Shown here one piece after another: positions 11,060-24,900 of a stretch of DNA of 64,000 nucleotides. The translations under genes and the position numbers were made by a program. The DNA is from Epiperipatus broadwayi (Eukaryota; Onychophora; Udeonychophora; Euonychophora; Peripatidae), in the NCBI GenBank assembly GCA_028023455.1, contig JAQFVV010012402.1, forward strand, positions 10,456,292-10,520,291, in the 5' to 3' direction. Under the pieces are notes generated by a model, which saw nothing but the letters and a program-made list of their open reading frames with translations, was not told the DNA's origin and made no database searches. Position 1 is the stretch's first letter, and each line of letters starts with the position of its first letter.

Positions 11060-12430
11060 AGATATTATTGCATAGGGTTCACTCTGGCAAAAGTCCAGCC
11101 TATGGCAATTCAATAAAGTGCATTCTTCAGTGTTTATGACCCGACCCTGCCAACGTTTGCAGAGAGTCGCCTTCTTTAACTGTGAATTGAAGCACTTTCT
11201 TGGATCTCAGAATAGATCTCTCCATTGCCATCATACATGCACCACTCTCTCATATTTCATTTTCATTAAAGCCTATCAATGCTCTTAAACCGTACTGTGC
11301 TGATTATGCTAAATGGATTGCCACTTTTTATATTTCATTCACACTTTCAGATATGATATTGCTGCCATAATTATTATTTCCTAAATTAGCTTCCCACATA
11401 TGTTCTGATTTCGCAAATGCAAATATTAATTAAATATAATTATCAGTGTCATTAAACTAAATAAAATTATGTATTGGTATGAGTGCTGTTGTTTTATTAA
11501 TGGTGGATTCAAAGAACCTTAAATAACTGTAGTCTAGCGCTATTATTAAAAATCTTAGGTATCCCATACAATCTGCAAATTATTGACATATAAATAGCCA
11601 CATTAGAACAGCCATAAATTATGTGTAATTTCTGATTAAATACGTTTGTTTTATAGCATTGTAAGAGAGGTTAATGTCGTCTAAGGGAGATAAATACCCA
11701 TTTTGTTTACATTTTAACACAAATAACGTTTGCAATCAATTAGATATATATATATCTCAAGTTAACCTAATAAATCTTATATATATTTCTAAATATCTAA
11801 GTCATTGTTTCATTTATTGAATGGAAATAATTTTGATGTCATATAAAAGGTCTCATTTACTAGATGATCAAAAATCGCTAACAATAATATTCTATGCATA
11901 AATAAAGTTCAAATAAGAGTCTTTTTGTGTCACGACTTTGTGATGCCGGCGGGTAGAAATAAATTAGATCAGCATCATTGGAATTGTTGCTCATAAGTTG
12001 GTAGATCTGGAAAATAGGCAAATAGGGCAGAGTTCATGAGTGTTCCTGACTTATGTATCTTGCACATGATTGGACTCGGGGTACTTTTGCTTAGATGCTA
12101 GATCTTGTTATATGAACAGACAAAACCGACTGGTACAGGTTTTTTTTCCCCCAGGTATGACTCATTCAAATGGCTAGGAGAGGGAAACCAGTGCAGAAAG
12201 TTTTTTATGCATAAGTTGGTATAAACCAGACAAATCCTGAATCCACTGCATTTAAACCCCTTTACATGTCAGAAAAATGTATGCTGTTTCTTATGGTAAT
12301 CACACAGCACATAATTGTTGAAACCAACATTGAATACAGCCAGGAAAAAAGAGTAGTTTAAGGAAGGTCACCCTCAGTGCTGTATCCATCATAGCAATAC
12401 AAAAACTTATTTGTTAAAAGGTTGAAAACA
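11060..12430. other. Mixed noncoding stretch
   Basis: 11060-11240 and 11930-12260 are less AT-rich than the average and may be old repeat or exon relics, but no frame of useful length is open and no family is recognised. The rest is AT-rich background. Confidence 0.4.
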
Positions 12431-13681
12431 CTCAGCTGAGTTGGAGCTTATTGTTGTCATTATTATTATAATTTTGGTATAGGTGCATTGGTTCTGGTTT
12501 TGACATATTGGAGGTGCCATTGTCTGAGTTTAAAAATCAATACATTTGTAATAAAATTTTAGATTGTATTATCTGAAACTCATGCAAAAATCCATGCACA
12601 GAAGTAAGTACAGGTGATAGTATTTAATTTTGTTTTGTTTTGTTTATTTACTTACCCAATTAATGTACATTGTCCATGTAAAACAATTACATTATTTTAT
12701 GTTATTATCATTTATGTAAAATTATGAATATTGTTAATCAATTACTATCTTCATATTTATAGAATCATAAATAAATGTTAATTTGATAACTTAACTTACT
12801 TGTACCATTGCTGTTCAGTCACATATAAAGTCAGAAATCTAACATAGTATATAGACCATAAATAATAAAGCACATCTTGTCCCTGATGGTGATGTATACA
12901 ATATTTATTGAAGTATCTAGAGAGTATTTTAATGCTTATTATTGGGTATTTTGTCATGTATAAGATATAATAAAATCGGATTCATCTTCTACATCACTGC
13001 TGCTTCACTTTGTCACTTCTGGAGTATATCCAGAATCTGTTACCGCTATTGATTTTCATGACACTAATACTTAAGTTAATAATAAATTTGCTAGTCAGTT
13101 GAACAATTGAACCTATTTTCTAAAATTAAAGCAGATGCCTTATATACCCCTAAGTGTTTCATTGCTATAGATTTAATTTAATGTTTGGATTAATGAAGAA
13201 TTAACTTAAAATTCATATTGTTTATCTTCCATTGCAAAGCATTTACTCTATATATCATTTGTGTACTTTGAACCTGAATACATGATGAGTTACTATTTAT
13301 GACATTATGGAGCAGATTACAATTATTACTATCTGGTTTAATGACCCATATTCACCATGTAATGCTTAGCCATTTCACAGATTATACCATCGACTGTGGT
13401 CTGCCATCAGGTCTTAAAAAAATTAAAAGTGTAAATTATGGTCATACTATTATTTAAGAAACAGTCATTAAAAGAATAATTGTAAATCCTAAATTAAGGT
13501 TTGAGAATGTCATTTGAAATCCAGTAATTAAAGGGAATTATAGTTAATTTAAAGGAATAATATAATTTAGTTAGGTAACTTGACATACCTTCAAGTAATG
13601 CTGCAATTAGCCTTTGCAGTGTTCCCTGGCTACAACCAGGTTGTATTAATTTAAACAGTTACAATCTGGGATAAGGGTTTT
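12431..13681 (+). repeat. Left long repeat (probable 5' LTR)
   Basis: Homologous to 18711-20010. It includes the shared landmarks TTTGGTATAGGT, ACATTTGTAATAAAATTTTA, GCTGCAATTAGCCTT and AATCTGGGATAAGG. No clear TATA box was found. Confidence 0.6.
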
Positions 13682-14278
13682 TGGGTTAGTTTTTTTTTTT
13701 TGCTGTTCAATGTGGGGCACAATTTGCTGAGGAATTATGGGTATAGCATAAAGTATTTCAGTCCATCATTGGGTTGTAGTTTCAGTTTTTAACATGCTTC
13801 AGCATGACATGCTGCTTCATCTTTGGTATTAACAAGATAGTCAGAACTCAGATCTTGGAAAAATTTCTTTTCCCAGATTTCCAAGATTGCATACTAAAGT
13901 TTTATTGAATGTATGAATAATTGTCAGATGACAGGTGCTCTATTACAATAGTGAAATAATAAATGTTTCTTCTAATTGCCTATATGGATTTCTGGTGACA
14001 ATAGCATTCATATTTCAGAATATGCTAAAAAATTTTATGATTAAATTGTGAGAAGATAATATTATGGAGGGTTCATAGGTTGCTGTGATCATTGGTGATG
14101 ATTTTAAGGTAGATGTGATATTACCATCTGAGATAGATTGTCAGTGGTGATGATTTAGAGGTTGGTTGGCTTGAACATATTTTAATTCTTAATTGTTATT
14201 AAAATATAGATATTATTGCAACAGTAAGTGTTTCAAAGGACATTGAAGATATTTGCTATTACTAATAAAACACCGAAA

Positions 14279-16220
14279 ATGAGTGATTTTAAAGAGATTA
14301 AAGATATGGAAGGAACCTAAAGGGTTTCCAGTCTTGACCTCCAGTAGCAAATTATGCTGATGTTAGAACACATGGAGAGCATATTTAGTAAGATGTCTCA
14401 GTCTCAAAAAAAGATGAACACAAAATTAAAAGAGCAGTCTTAATCTCAAAAAGAGATGAACATGAAATTTGAAAAGCACTCTCAGTCACAAATTAGATGA
14501 GCACTCTATGAAGTTTGAGGAGCAATCTAAAAAGTTAGATAGTTTTGAAAATAAAGTTACCAGTTTAGAGGTTAAGATAACTGAAGTTCAGGAATTTGTT
14601 AAAAATAAGTTAGAACCTGCCAGAGTTAAAACAGTGGAGGAATTCAACCAGAAATTTTCAATCATTGGAAAATAGTTATAAGGTATCCAAAAGCAAATCA
14701 GATGTTGAAGCTAGAGGAAATTAAAACTAGCTTCCTAGATTATAAGAAGCATTCAGAACTTCTAAGAAAAATTGGAAATAAATTTATAATTCATGAGAGA
14801 AGGTAAACAGTAGACTGGAGAAGCTTAAAGTTGGAATAGTAGACTCAAGGAGTCACTTGAGACAAATAATAGGATGAATTAGTGAAATGAGCTATAAGAT
14901 TTGGGAAGTGAAGTCGCATTCAGACCAGTTCATTAGCAAAATTAAGGTTGAGATAGAAGTTTAAGTTTCAAAATATTAGTGAAAATTGCTTTACTTTTGA
15001 AAAGGGTATGTTTATGTACATGGGCAAATCCACAGCTGAGACTACATCAGAATTAGAGAAGATTAAAAAATTACTGGGTGATACTATAAACAAGTCCAAG
15101 ATGGAGGTGAAGGAATAGAGAAGAGTTAGTACAAAATTTAGTGGTGATTTAGAGAGAGTACAGAGAGAGGAAATGATGAGTAAGTGTTATGAGTGGCCAG
15201 GTGAATTAAAGGGGTTAGGGAAGGACAGAAAAAAGTGGTGGAAAATGTAGTGGAGCAGATACAGTTAGAGGCTAAGATTGAAAATATTTAGCTCAAAATA
15301 CTGGAGATTCAGGAGGCCCAAGAGAGAATTTGTAATTATGTGGGCCAAAGAACCAAATATTATGTGAATAAAGTAGGTACCTCTGGTAAAGAAGTATTAG
15401 TTCAGATGATCATTTTACTGGTCCCAATTTAGACCAGTTGTTTCCAAACTTGCTAGGAAATGATCCTACAATCTATGATATGAAGAGCACATATGGTCTC
15501 ACAGGTAGATCTGTAACTCACAAGTTTTTAAAAATTAAGCCATTTAAGGAGGAATATTTAGAAAACTCTCCAGAATTTCTCTAAAATCTGGAAGTTGCTT
15601 GCCTTATGCTCATTTTTAGAGAGAGAAAAACTTGCTATCTCTAGCAACCATATTTATGCTGCATATGGAGACTTTCAGCATTTGATATTATCTAGTTTCT
15701 GGGATGAAGATCACCAAGAAAATATATCCCATCAAATCACCTGGGAAAAGTACAATGCCTATAAAAATAATTACATAATTTTTTTGGTGACAGGTGGTTA
15801 ATTTAAAACATTGACTACTTTTCCATTGCCAGAGTCTCATATAGTCAGGATCCTGAGACATAATTTACCTTAACAGATTGAGAAGATCTTAATCGCTGCT
15901 GAAAAATACAAAATTGATGAGGTATCTGAGATCCTAGATGTTCTTGAGACAAGTGAGTATTATACAAAAACTAGATACAAAGCTGGAAAAGATGCTAGAG
16001 GTTCTCATAATTATTCAGTTACAAACATTAATGTAACACCCATAAAAGGTCCTTATCATGGTAGGGGATACCAGAATAGGAGAGTCATAATCATAAATGA
16101 CCAGATCTTTATTCTAAGGTTAGTAATCATACTGGTATAGCTAATAAGAAACAAGATAGGGATCAACCTTCTGTCAGTGGGGTTCAACCATCCCCCACAA
16201 AGAGTATTAAGACAAATTAA
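14279..16220 (+). pseudogene. Gag-like coding relic of the LTR element, with protease-like motif downstream
   Basis: An ATG at 14279 opens MSDFKEIKD. A Lys/Gln/Glu-rich coiled-coil-like region follows (QSQKKMNTKLKEQ and similar heptads, 14400-14680), then a globular capsid-like part (LALCSFLEREKLAISSNHIY at 15598) and a basic C-terminal tail (YHGRGYQNRR near 16050) ending at a TAA at 16218. Stops and frameshifts split it at least five times, so no intact protein is made. Just downstream (about 16285-16315) the phrase LLVDCGSD fits the active-site loop of a retropepsin, which supports a gag-protease order. No zinc knuckle was seen. Confidence 0.55.
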
Positions 16221-16620
16221 TGTCACTTATACATTATTTTAATATGGTACTACATTCATGTTAATGAGTAAACAATTAGAATAGAGAAATGTTATTAGTG
16301 GATTGTGGATCTGATTAGAAAGGACAGCAAGTTAAAATGTAAGTTTTCAAAAGCTTAACAAAATAATTTCAGAAGAAATAGAAATTGTTCCATAGGCAGG
16401 TGTAAACTGTAATCTTATATATTGGTACAAAATATAAATAGCTTGGTAGAACTACTAAAATATCTTTATCTTCCTCTTGATTCTCATTGCTGGCATTTAG
16501 TATGCTTGTTGCCTGTGTTCTAATTTATTGAACAGTGAGATTATATAATTCCATCTTTTTTATTGTATTTCCCTTTCTTCTCTTTCTTTCATACACTAAG
16601 TCATATAAAGTATGCTTAAT

Positions 16621-16661
16621 CTAAAGGTGAAAACCAACATATTACATCAAAACCAACATAT
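16621..16661. repeat. Short 20-bp direct repeat
   Basis: AAAACCAACATATTACATC occurs twice in tandem at about 16629-16668. Probably slippage. Confidence 0.6.
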
Positions 16662-17108
16662 TACATCAAGTATAGAGAGATAAATAAAAAACAAATAATT
16701 ATTATTTGTTTGTCTCTTTAAATAATCATAAAAATTATTTTAGTTTAATTGAAGGATTTATTTAATTTCCTTTAAATTAATTTATAGGATACAATAAGAT
16801 AAACACATTTTTTTTTTCATTTTAATTTTTTGAAATAGATATGCAAATGAGAAGAAATTTAATTGGCTAAGAAAAAATTAAAACTACCAGAGTTTTTTTT
16901 TTTTTTTTTTGAGAACTGCTGTAATGACAGCAAATGTATAATAAAAATTAAAAATTTATTTTTATTTTCTTTTACTGTTAAACATATAATGAAAATGAAA
17001 ACATCTCTTTTAAAAAAAGAAAAGAATGTAAAGATAAAGAAGGAAGTTTGCAATATTGTAAAGTATGAATAGCAAAATGCATGGCTAAATCTTAACAAAT
17101 CTGTTCAG

Positions 17109-17227
17109 GTCCACCAACTGTGAGTTTAACTGCTGATAATCTTCCACAAGATCTACAACTGAAATGGACAGAAATTATTGTTAACTGCGACAACAGGAAT
17201 AGCAGCTCTAAAGATCAGTCTATTTGA
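17109..17227 (+). CDS. Possible terminal exon (39 codons), product unknown
   Basis: A 3' splice-like signal (CTTAAC branch-like sequence, then CTGTTCAG ending 17108) precedes an open frame in phase 2 that runs to TGA at 17225-17227. The peptide begins PPTVSLTADN and contains QLKWTEIIVNCDN. Composition is less AT-rich than the flanks. It could be the last exon of a host gene, but it lies between the two long direct repeats, so if those are LTRs it must belong to the element or be chance. I do not recognise the peptide. Confidence 0.25.
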
Positions 17228-18710
17228 AATTTCTTATTGTTTGCAGACTATGTTTAGCCTCAAATAGTTTTACCTTCAAAACATTAATACCCATATATGA
17301 ATATGCAGAATGAAGTACTGTATTTAACTTTGGATAAATTTTTCTTTCATAGACTTTAACACATATGGGAATGTTATATATGAGTGGAATGGAATGCAGT
17401 ATTTAACCCTTTTGTGTACTATTGTCTGGACAACAAAGAATTAATTATGGTTTTCCTCTGAACTTACATTACAAACATTGTGAGTTAGCTTGAAATTACA
17501 ATAGTGTTCAAAGAAATAACAGCTGACCAGAAAATGATTTTTGCTGTTATAGCACTCATGGGACAGTTGTTTGCTTAGTAAAATAGTTCAATTTTGGAAT
17601 AGTTTCTAAAACAAAACAATGCAATTTCTTTAACTTTCAAGGATAATTTAAATTTAAATATCTATACTACCTCTCAAATATCATGAATTCTCAGATAACC
17701 TATGTACAAATCAACTAACTTAGGAGCATTCCTTATAAATGGAGATGAACAAGCATATAATCAACTTTTAGGATTCTGTGTTGTTTAAAAAAAAGAGAAA
17801 TATTTATTTGAATTAAATTTGTTATTAAGTTTAAGAAGTGTGCTATTAATTGATTGGCTAATAGTCAATGGATTTAAAATAACATGTTTTTGAACCTAGT
17901 GTAGTAATTTAATGAACATGCATTTTGTTTTATTGTGTTTTGTATTATCTTGTAAATGTGTAAAGTTCATAGTATATATAATTTATTGTGTAAAATAATT
18001 ACTTGTTAACTTGGATGTAGGGACTGATGAGAATGAATTTAGGGAACAGTGCATGCAGAAGAGTCTCATGATTCATACAATGAATCTATACTGTATCATT
18101 ATCACATGGCTTAATCCTGTATGTTTTTCTAGAGTTTTGTGCTTATACACATCATAATATTAGGTAATATTTTTTCATACCATTTAGTCTATGGTCGACT
18201 GTTACCTCACTTGTTTCCTGTAATAGTTTTATTCTTGAATTAGGCTTGTAAAACAGCATGTGCCTTCCAATTTAGTAGATTAATGAGCATGATATGTTTC
18301 TAATTTATCTGGAAAGTAAGTGTTCATATTATATTCTTTATATCATTCTGTGTTGATGGATAATCTACAAAATAATTATTACTAGTGGTTTGTATTTCCT
18401 GTAAGTTTGTTTCAGTGCTGGTGGTTAATCCACTGAACATTCTGTAATTATGCTAGTTATTCTGATGATGGTTAGAAAACCCATATGGTAATTACTGCTC
18501 GTTATTTTTTGTGTGGAGAAATACACCCACATTTATGTTATTGATCCTCATTATACAAATGTATATTTAAATAGAATCTACATACATTATAATACTTACA
18601 TTATCTCACTTCTCTTAGGGTTTGTGGCATGTGTTCTGCCATCAGACATAAAAGGGCATTAAATGAATTATGGTCACAATTTATTATAGGTAAATTATAT
18701 GGTATCCTAA

Positions 18711-20010
18711 CTCAGCTGAGTTGGAGTTTAAATTTTCTTTTGATTTCATATCTCATTATAGCCAAATTTCATAAGTTTATCGATTCCAATTGTTGTCATT
18801 GTTATTGTAATTTTGGTATAGGTAAATTGTTTCTGGTTTTGATATATTGGAGGTGCCATTATCTGAGTTCGAAACTTTTTCATCCACATAAGAATAAAAA
18901 TCAATACATTTGTAATAAAATTTTAGATTGTATTACCTGAAACTTGTGCACATATCCATGCACAGAAACAAGTGCATGTGATAGTATTTTATTTTGTTTA
19001 TTTACTTACCCAATTAATGTAAATTGTCCCTGTAGAACAATTATATGTAATGTTATTTTATGTTATTTATTGTTTATGTAAAATGATGAATATTGTTAAC
19101 CAATTACTATTTTCATATTTGTGGAGACTGTTGGTATTAGTCACATGTGGAGTCAGAAATGCAACATAGTAAATAGATCATAAATAGTAGAGCATATCTT
19201 GTCCCTGGTCATGATGTATACAAGGTTTACTGGAGCATCCAGGGAGTATTTCAAAGTTTCTTCTTAAGTATTTTGTGATGTATAAGATATAATAAAATCC
19301 TATTTACCTTCTGAATCACTGTTGCTTTGCTTTGTCAATTCTGGATTATATCCAGAATTTTTTACCTCTATTGATATTCATGACATCAATACCTAAATTA
19401 ATAATAAATTTGCTAGCCCATGGAACAATTAAACCTATTTTCTAAAATTATAACAGATGCCTTATCTACCCCTAAGAGTTCCTTTGCTATTGATTTAATT
19501 TAATGTTTGGGTTAATGAAGAAATAACTTAAAATTCATATCTTTCATTGCAAATTATTTACTCTATATAGCGTTTCTGTACTTTGATCCTGAAAACATGA
19601 TGATATTATGGAGCAGTTTATAATTATTACATCTTGTTTAATGACCCATATTCACCACCTAATGATTAACAGTTTCATAGATTATACAATCTTGTCTATG
19701 GTCTGCCATTGGGTCTTAAACAAATAAAAAGTGGAAATTAAAGTCATAGTGTCATTTTAAGAAATAGTCATCAAAAGAATAATTATAAATCATAAATTGA
19801 GCCTTGAGAATGCCATTTGAAATCCAGTAATTAAGAAGAATTATAGTTAATTAAAAAAATAAATACAGTTTAGTTAGGAAACTGGATGTATCTTCAATTA
19901 TTGCTGCAATTAGCCTTCACGGTGTAGCCTGGCCTCGACCAGATTGTATGGTAATAGCTGTATATTGTATTATTAATTTAGACTGTTATAATCTGGGGTA
20001 AGGACTTTTC
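18711..20010 (+). repeat. Right long repeat (probable 3' LTR)
   Basis: Homologous to 12431-13681 (see that entry). It keeps about 35 bases near its left end that the other copy lacks. The open frame 18629-18940 overlaps its start and has no support as a gene. Confidence 0.6.
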
Positions 20011-20984
20011 AGTTACAATACATATTGAAGCAGTCAGATCTAAGTTCGATCCAAGCTTCATGAGATCCCACCTTTAACCTAATTCAAACCCTGTCACTAA
20101 CAGTGAATATTTCCAAATGTAATGGGGCTTTATACTATTTTCAATACATGCTAATTTAATTTAAAACAGATTATTAGTTAAGTATTTATTAAAGCTAATT
20201 ATTTTATGTTTAAACTTGCTAATATTATTAATTACCTCATGATAAAATATTCATGAAAATATATATATATATTGTAATTGTTTGGATTGTACATATATAT
20301 TTAGAAATAGTTAAATATATATATTCATTATAAAGTTTTATTACATTGGAATGTTTTATTTCATACCTTACTATTTTGTTCAAATTTATATGATTAAAAG
20401 CTACATTCTTTCAGATCATCCTTTCCCAAAGACAGTAGGAATTTTTTTATTAATTAGTTAAAATCATAATTTAAAACTGTAAGGATGGTTCTTAATTAAA
20501 ATCATTTGTTCAGATTTTACAAATTCATTTTCTAAATAGAAAATGAATTCAAAGTTAATGGATTTGAAAGTCTTATTGGAGGAATGGATTGGAAATCAAT
20601 TAAAGAAAATTTTAATTTATAATCATGTAAAAGCTTTAGCCTTAAGGCATCAGAATCAGAATGGGCAGGAAACAGTAGGAAAAGTATAAATAGCCTGGAA
20701 AGGTTTTTATAAAAAAAGCCATTACTGTTTTAAAAAAGAATTGCCACCAGAAACTACGTCAGTTTAAATCATGATTTTTAATATCATTTTCAGCATGGTA
20801 CATGGCTAACTTTGGGGATCTGATTGCTGAACCCTGACGTTCCCTTCAAATATTCAAAATGTAACTGCTAAATAGAACTTTCCAATACCAATCAGAAAAA
20901 AATTAATCCCATGAAGTTTAAATAAATAATCAATCAAACAAGATTGAAATAAACAACTATTAATAATTATATTTAAATATTTAT
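20011..20984. other. AT-rich stretch with a possible SINE relic
   Basis: About 20025-20110 contains tRNA-like promoter fragments (AAGTTCGATCC and ATTCAAACCCTGTCAC) that may be decayed SINE sequence. Nothing else is recognisable. Confidence 0.35.
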
Positions 20985-21028
20985 CAAACCGGCTTTCATC
21001 TCCAATGAGACCTTCTCAAGATATTATA
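20985..21028 (-). ncRNA. Degenerate hammerhead ribozyme of the Penelope-like element
   Basis: On the minus strand: CTTGAGAAG, a GTCTC-ATTG-GAGAT hairpin (helix II with one G-U pair), then GAAA and GCCGGT. This fits CUGANGA-helix II-GAAA-helix III, but the first core block is missing a base (CTTGAGA instead of CTGANGA) and position C3 looks altered. It is therefore a relic. Its location at the element's 3' end supports the identification. Confidence 0.55.
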
Positions 21029-21178
21029 TTATACAATTCACATAAACAAATAATAATATTCACTCCATCTACTGGACATTATTTACATTATATTTCATTT
21101 TTTTAAACATGTCCATATATTATAAATAAATAAATTTAACATATTATACATCTAAAAATTTTAACAATATCCCCCCCC

Positions 21179-21366
<188 letters not shown>

Positions 21367-21586
21367 TAAATATATATTTTACATCTTTTAAAAAATAAAA
21401 AATAAAAATAAATAAATAAATTGGTATTTACATATGTACAACCATTTCCTACACTTTCCAATTCTTTAATAAAGCCCATTTCCCACCTAATTTAGCTGGA
21501 CCTTTTACCATATTATACATTTGTCTAAGTTTTTTTGAATATATAATGTTTCATAATATATTCTCTTATGGTAATTCTTCACATAT

Positions 21587-21829
21587 TTAATAACACATAT
21601 TTTCCTCATACTTCATTTTATGCCCTGTATCCAAATAATGCAAATATGGCCCTGATCTCATGTCTTTTCTATTAATTGCTCGATCATGTTCCTTACCTCT
21701 CTCACCTGCCATTCTCCCTGTCTGTCCTATATATATTTTATTGCATTTTCCACAGCTAATTTTATATACCAGTCCCATCATACTACTTACATCATTTAAC
21801 TCTTTTGCATTTTGTAACCATTTACCCAA
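21587..21829 (-). pseudogene. Penelope-type GIY-YIG endonuclease, C-terminal fragment
   Basis: The minus-strand frame (80 codons) reads GLVYKISCGKC near its middle, then KIYIGQTGR, with a downstream arginine and an E-H pair (ERGKEHDRAI). These fit the GIY-YIG fold: the two tyrosines of the short motif (VYKI and IYIG) and the catalytic arginine of YIGQTGR. The CxxC just before the second tyrosine is typical of Penelope-like elements. The domain nicks target DNA for insertion. The frame is open to a stop at 21587, but nothing upstream is in frame with a reverse transcriptase, so only the end of the polyprotein survives. Confidence 0.8.
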
Positions 21830-21900
21830 GGACTTATTATTTTTCCAAGCTATTTTTTATGAAGTTTACATGAATTAAATGCATGCCCAAGTTGTCTTCT

Positions 21901-24900
21901 AAACCCAACCGGACTCTGTCATATGAATTAATGAACAAGCCATGGAGAGACTGGTAATGCTTTTATTTTATGAACTGCAACCTTCTGGTCTGTTTATGAA
22001 CTCTATAAAATCATAATTTATGTTAACTACTGTTTAAATTTCTCTATTCATTATATAATGTATTAAATTTTGTATAGTAATTCTCTATTCTATTATCTCT
22101 GGTCTTAAAATTAATATCTTGTTCATTTTCTTTCTCCTAATGATGGTTTGTCTTAATTAATTTTAATTATATTTATTTGAATGATTATTAATGTCTTTTA
22201 CTTTCGATAATATGCCAATAATACTTTCAACTTGATAATAATCTCTTTCGTTTAAACTTACCTTAAGAACATAATATTGCATTAAATTTTATAGCTTAAT
22301 TATTGCCCATTAGTAACTAAATTAATACAGTTCTATTAATTATTGAGTTGAATGATTTATTTAATGTTTGATATTTTTACCAATGGCTGATAATGATTAT
22401 TAGCTCAGTTTATAACCTATGCTCCCAGCTATTTTAAATAAGTTACACAAACTTATTTACATATATTGATAACATTTATTAATATTTTACTAAAGGTTGA
22501 TACTGGAAAATAAAATAAATATATTCTAATTTAAATCTTGTATTTTATATTAATATTCAGGGAGGGCATGATATAAAGGGTATTACTTTTATAATTATAT
22601 AAGTGCATTTAAGCATTTTTGCTCAGAATAAGTTTGATTTTAATCTGATATGATCAGGTCATTACATTAAGCATTTATCATATAATTTGGGCTTTATTAA
22701 TTAAAATATGATGATCATTGTATCATCACCATTCTGAATGTTGCTAATGCAAGCCACCCTCTTGCTTTGTAGGTTTGTCATATTGGTGATATTATTGTTA
22801 GTTTAAAAATATAGGAAGAAATCACTTCCTCCCTCATTTGTCGCTATATTGGAACACCAAAGGTTTGCGGCTGTATCCCGACCTGGCTTCCCCCATGTTC
22901 CACAAATCATATGTAGGGCAGAAAAGACTTGTTGAATACAAGCTGCCCTTTTACTTCTTGAATCACCGACAAACCATTTTACTTCATATTTGTTTTGCTG
23001 CTCATAAGGCATTAGTACCATTTATTTCTTATTTCAAATAAAGGCCTGCTCTCTCACTTTGTAAATCATAATGAATTGATTTTATTAAAATCAAACAAAT
23101 TTATATTTATCAATAGTTTAAATAATTTTTCTTTATTAAGGGTTGAAGTTGTACCCTACATATTTACCATGCTGTTCATGAATTGATTTACGGATGTGTG
23201 GAAAATAACTCTTACATATTTCTTTTATAAAATTAAAATTATATTTTCTTTTCCAAATAAAACACCACATAATGAAATGTATGTAATTTGTTCAGCACAA
23301 ACATGATAAATACCTTTATTTACCTGTGTTTACTTTGTTGGGGCAAAGATATATATATATATATTTCTTAAATACTTGCATCTTAATTATTGGCATTTGA
23401 GTATGACTGCCATTATTTATTGTATGTTGTAATTCATGCTCCAAAGACTAGAGATAATTTATAATGTTTATCATAAATATTTGAACAAAGAGCTGCTCAT
23501 TATTAAATATTTTATATAACATACTTGGTTTGACTTTCTTTTTTATTAATTATTTTTAAATATTCACACTCACTGTCTGTATTGACAACCCAAATATACA
23601 TATATGAATTTTTTTTAAATATCTGTAGTCATTTTGTTGTACATTAGTTAAGTCAGAAAAGGTATCTCAGAAATCATCATATCCGTTGAGCTAGTTCCTT
23701 GGGGCATAGTCACGTGCTGTCAATATGTGTTATCCATTAGGTTTGATCTGAGCTCATGAATTGGGTTTGTATTCAGTTTGGTTTTTGATATAATTCTTTG
23801 GTTTGAATTGGGTTCAAATCCGACTTTGGGTTTTAGGATGTTGACTGGTACAATATATATATATGTTTTTTGTATTGCATTAGAAATAAATAATTTGTTT
23901 AATGTTGTTGACTTTTTTTTTAAAAAAATTATGTTGGTTTGAAATTTTTTATAAGGTTTTATTAAAAAACCTACTACTTTGTCTATCATAACAGAAGTTA
24001 ATTTGAAGCTTTGATAAAATATTTACATCAATGGTTAAAATACTTTGAAAAATTATTAACTGTTTAAGAGCTTTAGGTTTAATATTTATAACTTTATTAT
24101 TGTAAAAATGTTTTTCCAGTGGACTGTTTTAATTTTGCAACACTAGTTATAATATCAATTTAAATAGTACATTGCAAAATAAATTTTTAGCTTCTTAGGT
24201 GGCATTCCTGGTGGCAGTTTTTGTAATCATTCAAAATTTGATTTTAATATTAAAGCTTTATTCTATACTGAAATTAAATAAATAGAACTTGATTTGTTAG
24301 AAATATAAGTTTATAAATAAAAACATATCTCACAACTTTGCAAATATTGAAAAAAGTAATAATAGAAAATGAAGACATAATGAGAACAATGAGGGTTTTT
24401 TCTCAATAGACAGTATAACTACAATTTATTTTTAAAATAAAAATGGAGGCCTGGTAAATCGATAAAATTTGATTTTACAATTTACAATTGGATTTACAAT
24501 TTTTAGAATATCTCAAAAGTCCCTACTATAGTCTTAGGAAAGATGTGGGCATTGTGCCAGTTATATTTTTCTTATTTATATTATGCTAAAATTTGTTAAT
24601 TTCTATTTTTTAAAATAAAACATGTACATATAAATTAAAAGTGTAATCATGTATAGTTGTATAAAAATAATTATGAATCTCTAATAAATTATACAATAAA
24701 TCAACTTTTTTGTTATTCCAAAAATTATCTCAAATTAATCTTGAAAATGATCTTTTAACCTGGAAAGAAAGAATTAAAGCCATAAAGCATGTAAAAGCTG
24801 GAATACATTATTTTGAAGTCATTAAATATTAGAATATATTGATCTTTTCAGATCTTTTTTCGAATTAAAGAATTAGCACTTGTTAGTTCACAGTTTAGTT

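Larger units (their letters stand above)
12431..20010 (+). mobile_element. Old LTR retrotransposon (two ~1.3-kb direct repeats, broken gag)
   Basis: The segments 12431-13681 and 18711-20010 are clearly homologous in the same orientation from CTCAGCTGAGTTGGAG to AATCTGGGRTAAGG, with many substitutions and indels; the right copy has about 35 extra bases near its start. Between them lies a gag-like coding relic and a protease-like motif. The simplest reading is an old LTR element with about 5 kb of internal sequence and no recognisable reverse transcriptase or integrase, so it is deleted or non-autonomous. A TG...CA boundary and target duplication were not identified, and a segmental duplication is the alternative. 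Confidence 0.6.

Noticed and set aside
16859-17098. Overlapping open frames on both strands (69 and 79 codons)
   Set aside because: Phe/Lys/Ile-rich low-complexity frames created by poly-T and AT-rich sequence; no family resemblance.
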